This document shows, piece after piece, positions 9,076-12,368 of a stretch of 12,368 nucleotides of DNA. The translations under genes and the position numbers were made by a program. How positions within the stretch are numbered: the first letter of the stretch is position 1; each line of letters starts with the position of its first letter. The stretch is from Betaproteobacteria bacterium UBA6910 (GTDB lineage Bacteria > Pseudomonadota > Gammaproteobacteria > Burkholderiales > UBA6910), in assembly GCA_002451065.1 (NCBI GenBank), contig DKBC01000088.1:1097-13464 (forward strand), written 5' to 3'. The notes under the pieces are model-generated. The model was not told where the DNA came from. It did not search any database and saw nothing but the letters and a program-made list of their open reading frames with translations.

Positions 9076-10374
9076 TTAAGTGGCGGGAGCAAATGGCCGG
9101 GGCGCCGACACTTCGGCGCACGCGGCGGATGCGTTCAGGTTGCTGCGCAAGGCCCAATGCCTCAGCAGCCCGGCAACGAGGCGGCTCTCCTCCTCGGGGG
9201 TCATCACGCCGTCGGCCCGGGCCTGCCCGATGACGGCGAAGGCGAGCGTCGGCGGCGTGCGCGCCATTAAATTCGGCGCGCGCCGCCAGGTTTCGCGCAA
9301 TGCAGCCAACCGGGCCGGCTGCCGGCGGTCAGTGTCCATGACTTCCCGCAGCGACGCGCCGCGCAGGGCCTTCGGTCGGTGGTTGAGCAAGAGCGCAACG
9401 AACCCCGGCATGCTGGCCTCGAGCCTGCCAAGCAGTTCACGCCTGGCGTTGTCCAGCGTCTCCGGCGGATAGAACGACGCCCACAGGGCGCTCAACCGGC
9501 CCCACTGGGGATGGGGATAGAGCGCGTCGCCCATGGCGCAGGAGAGCCTGACGCGAATCCAGGGGAAGGGATGGGGGTCGTCCAGGTTGATGCGGAAGAC
9601 AAACGCCGGCGGCAGGCTCACCACGCCCATAAGGCCGGTGGTTGCCGCTATCCCCAGGCGCGCAACCGACCAGAAGTCCGACAGGATCTCGGAGATCCAA
9701 CGCTCCCAGAGCTGCCACATGGAGCCGCCCGGCCCGGAGCTTTGCAGGCCACGCAGCACCGGACGCAGGGATTCGATGAGGCCCAGAAGCGCCGAGGCCT
9801 GATGGCCCACTTCGTGAATCAGGGAGGACGCGATGCCGCTGCCGACCATCCGCTCGCGCGGTATGCGAACGATGGCCACCGGATTGCGCGCACCGCCGGG
9901 GAGGCGGGTCCGCGCCCGGCGGATGGCCGCGCCCAGGCCCCGGTCCAGGTAGCAGACGAGGGGCGGGGCGTCGTAGTAGCCGGGCAGGGCCAAGGCGTCC
10001 GCGGCCGCCACGTCCAGGCCGGAAAGCCAGGTGCCGGTGTCGTGCTCGCTGCGCTGGGAGAACGCGTCGGCGAAGATGTCGAATTGCGTCAGCGCGGCGT
10101 TGAAGCGCAAACGCACCAGGGAGAATCGCCGCTGGGCCTGGGCGGCGCTCGCCCTCTGGCCGCCGGGTTGGCGCAACCACACGCGAAAACCACGGATCAT
10201 GGCGCGCACCGCTTTGCGGCCGTCCATCAGGAACCGCTCTACCGCCACCTGTGCCGGCAGCGGAACATTGGCCGCCGGCACCATCGTCTCGTGCAGGGCG
10301 AACGGCTTCACCAGATCAAGCCGCGTCAGCAAGGCCCGAGCCTCCAGGTCGAGGTGCCGGTGTGCGGACGCCAT
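9076..10374 (-). CDS. Putative zinc metallopeptidase (HEVGH), 432 residues
   Basis: The protein carries SLIHEVGHQAS (184-194), a HEXXH zinc-binding motif with H187, catalytic E188 and H191. It is followed about 38 residues later by WISEILSDFWSVARLG (226-241), where E229 is a good candidate third ligand, as in gluzincins (HEXXH...E). DPHPFPWIRVRLS (266-278) is another conserved-looking block. The C-terminus (about 383-410) has an acidic TPEEESRLVAGLLRHW segment. No signal peptide or membrane helix is seen, so action would be cytoplasmic or after non-Sec export. I cannot name the peptidase family. It starts 9 nt after the stop of the second small paralog and ends 23 nt before the next gene, a tight operon arrangement. 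The ribosome-binding site is weak, suggesting translational coupling. It may process operon partners; that role is inferred from context only. Confidence 0.85.
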   Translation of the reverse strand: MASAHRHLDLEARALLTRLDLVKPFALHETMVPAANVPLPAQVAVERFLMDGRKAVRAMIRGFRVWLRQPGGQRASAAQAQRRFSLVRLRFNAALTQFDIFADAFSQRSEHDTGTWLSGLDVAAADALALPGYYDAPPLVCYLDRGLGAAIRRARTRLPGGARNPVAIVRIPRERMVGSGIASSLIHEVGHQASALLGLIESLRPVLRGLQSSGPGGSMWQLWERWISEILSDFWSVARLGIAATTGLMGVVSLPPAFVFRINLDDPHPFPWIRVRLSCAMGDALYPHPQWGRLSALWASFYPPETLDNARRELLGRLEASMPGFVALLLNHRPKALRGASLREVMDTDRRQPARLAALRETWRRAPNLMARTPPTLAFAVIGQARADGVMTPEEESRLVAGLLRHWALRSNLNASAACAEVSAPRPFAPAT

Positions 10375-10383
10375 GGACGGGTT

Positions 10384-11106
10384 CTAGACACCGAGCAGGA
10401 CGATCTTGCTTCCCCGCCGCACCCAGCGGCCCGTGCGGCCGCCGTACCCGCGCCCGACGGGAACCGCCCCGGGCGCCACGGAGGGAAGGTTCGGAACATG
10501 CCGCTTGACCGCCGAGATGACCGCCCTCTTGGCCAGCACCTGGGGATCCGCCGCCGGATGGGCCTGCGCGGCATTCCTGGCCGCTGCTCCCGCAATCCGC
10601 ACGAATCGCCGCGCCACCTCGAACTCCTGGTCCTCCATGTCCATGCCCTCCATCTCCATCTCGAGGGCTGAACTGGCGAGGGAGCCGAGCTTGGCGCCTA
10701 GCGCGCCGCCCGCGGGACCCCCGAAAAAGGTTCCCGCCGCTCCGGCGGCCACCGGCAACAGCTTCTTGGCGACGCCCTTCAACATCCCCCCCAGGGGGCG
10801 CACGGCCCGGCCGACAAAACGGCCGACCTTGCGCAAGCCCCGCCAGGCGCGCTTGAACAGTTTGCCCAGGAACTGGTCCAGTTCCGCGTCGCTGGACACC
10901 GAGAGCAGCTCGGTCGCCAACTCCATCTCCTCCGCTTCGCTGAACGGGCCTTCGAATTCCCCGGCGTCGAGCTCCTGCTCGAACTCGTAATCGCCGGTCT
11001 CGCCCTGGTCCATTTCGAACTCGTCCAGTTCGTACTGGTCGGCTTCGAACTCGGATTCGTCGACTTGCGACGAAAATTCGGTCTGGGTGCGGTCGATATC
11101 ATGCAT
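10384..11106 (-). CDS. EFE-tailed small protein with basic Gly-rich hydrophobic segment (paralog B)
   Basis: 240 residues of strongly uneven composition. Residues 1-60 are an acidic-aromatic tail (DESEFEADQYELDEFEMDQ, DYEFEQELDAGEFEG). Residues 61-84 (MELATELLSVSSDAELDQFL then GKLF) look helical. Residues 84-116 are highly basic and amphipathic (FKRAWRGLRKVGRFVGRAVR, MLKGVAKK), and 117-146 form a Gly/Ala-rich hydrophobic stretch (AAGAAGTFFGGPAGGALGAKLG) that could insert in a membrane. Then EMEGMDMEDQEFEVARR (151-167), an Ala-rich helix, and a C-terminal GRWVRRGSKIVLLGV (226-240). The last blocks and 61-84 are shared with the neighbouring gene at 11152-11784. AGGAG six bases before the ATG supports the start. 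Function is unknown. The layout recalls a leader plus cationic core, so a precursor, toxin or cargo protein is possible, but that is inference. Confidence 0.87.
   Translation of the reverse strand: MHDIDRTQTEFSSQVDESEFEADQYELDEFEMDQGETGDYEFEQELDAGEFEGPFSEAEEMELATELLSVSSDAELDQFLGKLFKRAWRGLRKVGRFVGRAVRPLGGMLKGVAKKLLPVAAGAAGTFFGGPAGGALGAKLGSLASSALEMEMEGMDMEDQEFEVARRFVRIAGAAARNAAQAHPAADPQVLAKRAVISAVKRHVPNLPSVAPGAVPVGRGYGGRTGRWVRRGSKIVLLGV
10616..10636 (-). repeat. 21-nt identical block shared by the two small paralogs (copy 1)
   Basis: This stretch encodes the DQEFEVA motif and is identical to 11375-11395 over 21 nt. It marks the best-conserved part of the duplicated genes rather than a mobile repeat. 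Confidence 0.7.
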
Positions 11107-11137
11107 GGCGTTCTCCTGTTCAAAGGGCTGGTTGGGC

Positions 11138-11153
11138 GACCGTCCTCACGGTC
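11138..11153. repeat. Hairpin between the two small paralog genes
   Basis: GACCGT and ACGGTC form a perfect 6-bp stem with a 4-nt loop in the 45-nt gap, overlapping the TGA stop (11152-11154) of the first paralog. There is no T-run after it on the - strand, so it is not a standard terminator. It could stabilise or process the mRNA and set different levels of the two paralogs. Chance cannot be excluded. Confidence 0.4.
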
Positions 11154-11784
11154 AGCAATTGACAATAACGACATGGCGACCCCGCCGAAGCCAGCGGCCC
11201 TCGGGCGCGGGACTGCCGGCTGCGGGTGGCGCCGTTGAAGCTGCAAGGCCCGGCGCGTGGCGCCCGGCCGCGGCCATGGCCGCGCGGCGGGCGATGGCAC
11301 CGGGCTTCGCACGGGAAGGAGCGCGGGCCGCCCGCGCCGCCGCCGCGCCAGCGAAGCGCACGACCCGCCGGGCAACCTCGAACTCCTGGTCCTCCGGGCT
11401 CATCCCCTCGAGCTCCAGGCCGAACAGACGGCCGACGCGGGTCGCGGGCACCCGTTGCGCCACACGTGCGAGGTCACCGAGCAGGGATGGAATCGGACGA
11501 CCCAGATTCGGCAGCGCCCTGGACACCGCGAACTTCAGAATCCGGGCCAAGGTGTAACCTGTGCCGCGGGGCAGGACGCCGCCGACGGCCCTTGCGGCCC
11601 TGGAAATGAGTTTTCCAAGAAAGCGCTCGAGCCCGGGCTCGTCGCTGACCTCCAGGAGGCGGGCGGCGAGTTCCATTTCCGCGCCTTCTCCAAAGGGTCT
11701 GTCCGGCATCGCATCAGAGGACACACCGGAATCCTCGAATTCAAGGGAGTCGCGGGGGGAATCTTCGGTGTAACGGTCGGGCAT
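11152..11784 (-). CDS. Small paralog A, first gene of the operon
   Basis: 210 residues, homologous to the next gene. It has a short acidic tail with DSLEFEDSG (12-20), the helical block AEMELAARLLEVSDEPGLER with FLGKL (35-59), a divergent basic middle (60-120) without the Gly-rich stretch of its partner, LELEGMSPEDQEFEVARR (123-140), an Ala-rich helix, and the tail GRWLRRGRHVVIVNC (196-210), which ends in Cys. The ATG at 11784 is preferred because GGAG (11791-11794) lies six bases upstream. An open frame continues to 12072, but it crosses the promoter candidate and looks non-coding. The start is about 78-90 nt downstream of the predicted sigma-54 start site. Function is unknown; with its partner it may be a two-component cargo, precursor or toxin. 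The coding call is good; the role is speculative. Confidence 0.85.
   Translation of the reverse strand: MPDRYTEDSPRDSLEFEDSGVSSDAMPDRPFGEGAEMELAARLLEVSDEPGLERFLGKLISRAARAVGGVLPRGTGYTLARILKFAVSRALPNLGRPIPSLLGDLARVAQRVPATRVGRLFGLELEGMSPEDQEFEVARRVVRFAGAAAARAARAPSRAKPGAIARRAAMAAAGRHAPGLAASTAPPAAGSPAPEGRWLRRGRHVVIVNC
11375..11395 (-). repeat. 21-nt identical block shared by the two small paralogs (copy 2)
   Basis: Partner of 10616-10636. The coded DQEFEVARR motif is the most conserved core of the duplicated pair. Confidence 0.7.
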
Positions 11785-11799
11785 CCGGTTCTCCGGGTT

Positions 11800-11819
11800 G
11801 AGTTGGCGCCGCCAAACTC
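11800..11819. repeat. Imperfect inverted repeat in the operon 5' leader
   Basis: GAGTTGGC and GCCAAACTC are near-perfect inverted arms with one bulged A around a GC centre. They sit 6 nt upstream of the GGAG ribosome-binding site of the first gene. In the mRNA this would fold just before the ribosome-binding site and could tune translation. It is a short element in GC-rich DNA, so chance is possible. Confidence 0.35.
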
Positions 11820-11871
11820 CGGCGCTCCTGGGTCCTGCCCCCGGGCGCGGGTTTGTTTCGGATATGGGTAC

Positions 11872-11888
11872 CGCATCAATCGTGCCAA
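11872..11888 (-). promoter_or_regulatory. Sigma-54 (-24/-12) promoter candidate
   Basis: The - strand reads TTGGCACGATTGATGCG. Against the consensus YTGGCACGrNNNTTGCW, the -24 part is perfect, the -12 part has ATGC for TTGC, and the key GG (11886-11885) and GC (11874-11873) have the correct spacing. Transcription would start near 11861 and give a leader of about 78 nt before the ATG at 11784. It faces the whole - strand gene array, and a sigma-54 activator is encoded in the same window. This is a strong candidate, not proven. Confidence 0.75.
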
Positions 11889-11959
11889 CCCGAATTCGCT
11901 TCCGATCGGGCGATATCCGCGAACCAAACTTCGCCAGCAGGACAACTTGGGGCTGATTC

Positions 11960-11977
11960 CCCGAAACGTGCTTCGGG
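11960..11977. promoter_or_regulatory. Inverted repeat, possible activator (UAS) site
   Basis: CCCGAA ACGTGC TTCGGG has perfect 6-bp arms around a 6-bp spacer. Its centre is about 83 bp upstream of the -24 GG, roughly -107 from the predicted start, a usual distance for an upstream activating sequence of a sigma-54 activator with a Fis-type HTH. Only one clear copy was seen, while such activators often use two, so this is tentative. Confidence 0.4.
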
Positions 11978-12247
11978 CGCGGCGCATTCTTCGCGGGCAT
12001 GGCGCCAGCCGCTATTTCGGGATCGCTCGCACGGGCACAGGCCAGAAAGGGGGAACGCCGGGACGACGGCATGCTCCCGTCGTGGGGCCTGGTGACGAAG
12101 AAGGGAGCAGAGCGACGGGCCGAGTCCCGACCTCAAGGGAATCTCAATGGCTTCGGCGTAGGGGGAACTCCAGGGGGCCGGATTCCGGCAGCGGACCCTC
12201 AAGAGAATGCCAGGGGCTCCAGTCCGGCGGCGCGCCCCGAGTAAACG

Positions 12248-12368
12248 CTATGAGCCCGAGATGCGCGCCTCGCCCCGGACGCAATCCCGGTCATCCGGGC
12301 CGGCGCAGTTCCCGCAGGCCGCTTCGGGCGCGGGAACGAACCGCGCTTCCGCATGGTCGGCGAAGGGA
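12248..12368 (-). CDS. Possible 3' end of an upstream gene (partial)
   Basis: A - strand frame enters from the right edge and ends in TAG at 12248-12250 after 39 complete codons (ending CVRGEARISGS). It contains CGNC and another Cys in DRDC, which might bind metal. About four-fifths of the third positions are G or C, as expected for coding DNA here. If real, it is a same-strand neighbour ending about 360 nt before the sigma-54 promoter candidate. With no start and no recognisable domain the call is weak, and the + strand is also open here. Confidence 0.35.
   Translation of the reverse strand, partial: PFADHAEARFVPAPEAACGNCAGPDDRDCVRGEARISGS

Larger units (their letters stand above)
11785..12247. 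other. Intergenic control region, 463 bases
   Basis: This stretch holds no convincing gene. Open frames exist on both strands but lack a ribosome-binding site, domain or coding-like composition. It contains the leader of the operon, the sigma-54 promoter candidate (11872-11888) and an inverted repeat (11960-11977). No clear intrinsic terminator was found for a gene entering from the right. Confidence 0.6.

Noticed and set aside
7043..9079. 678-codon open frame on the + strand
   Set aside because: It lies antisense across two well-supported genes (PLP enzyme and 492-residue protein), lacks a ribosome-binding site and domains, and is typical of shadow frames in GC-rich DNA.
9379..10671. 430-codon open frame on the + strand
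   Set aside because: Antisense to the metallopeptidase-like gene and the end of the second paralog; no recognisable motifs.
11785..12072. N-terminal extension of the first paralog to an ATG at 12072
   Set aside because: The extension crosses the sigma-54 promoter candidate, has no homology to the partner paralog, and the ATG at 11784 has a good GGAG site.
12199..12212. Second sigma-54-like motif on the - strand (TGGCATTCTCTTGA)
   Set aside because: The spacing between the two elements is one base short and the -12 GC is missing.

Overview
The window is about two-thirds G+C and reads like an accessory region of a high-GC bacterium. A proteobacterium is most likely, given an NtrC-class sigma-54 activator, a near-consensus -24/-12 promoter and OmpA-type domains. 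No rRNA, tRNA, CRISPR array, transposase or phage structural gene was seen, and the species cannot be named from the sequence.

Layout: a 5'-truncated sigma-54 activator lies on the + strand at the left edge (1-1248). Every other credible gene is on the - strand. In transcription order, right to left, they are: a possible 3' fragment of an upstream gene (12248-12368); a control region with an inverted repeat (11960-11977) and a strong sigma-54 promoter candidate (11872-11888); two paralogous small acidic-to-basic proteins (11152-11784, 10384-11106); a HEVGH metallopeptidase-like protein (9076-10374); a 492-residue protein of unknown family (7574-9052); a PLP enzyme of the alpha-oxoamine synthase group (6476-7561); an OmpA-domain protein (5297-6472); a peptidoglycan-binding-like protein with a Cys-His-Asp domain (3829-5154); a fusion of peptidoglycan-binding, OmpA and caspase/CHAT-like domains (2208-3752); and an amidohydrolase-2 enzyme (1245-2099). 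The amidohydrolase gene converges on the activator gene, and their stop codons share a CTAG. The first six - strand genes are 3-45 nt apart and look like one operon. The last three follow after gaps of 142, 76 and 108 nt and may belong to it.

How it may work: several products share an unusual N-terminal tail rich in Asp/Glu with spaced Phe/Tyr, and none of these begins with an obvious Sec signal peptide. Yet two carry peptidoglycan-binding-like domains and two carry OmpA-like domains, which normally act at the envelope. Three different protease-like folds (HEXXH, Cys-His-Asp, caspase-like His-Cys) sit in one locus with a PLP enzyme. The two paralogs at the operon head combine an acidic leader-like part, a basic part (Gly-rich and hydrophobic in one of them) and a conserved GRWxRRG tail. 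I read this as a candidate sigma-54-controlled system that makes, processes and delivers envelope- or cell-targeting proteins, with the acidic-aromatic tail as a possible sorting tag. That reading is inference; the motifs themselves are visible in the sequence.
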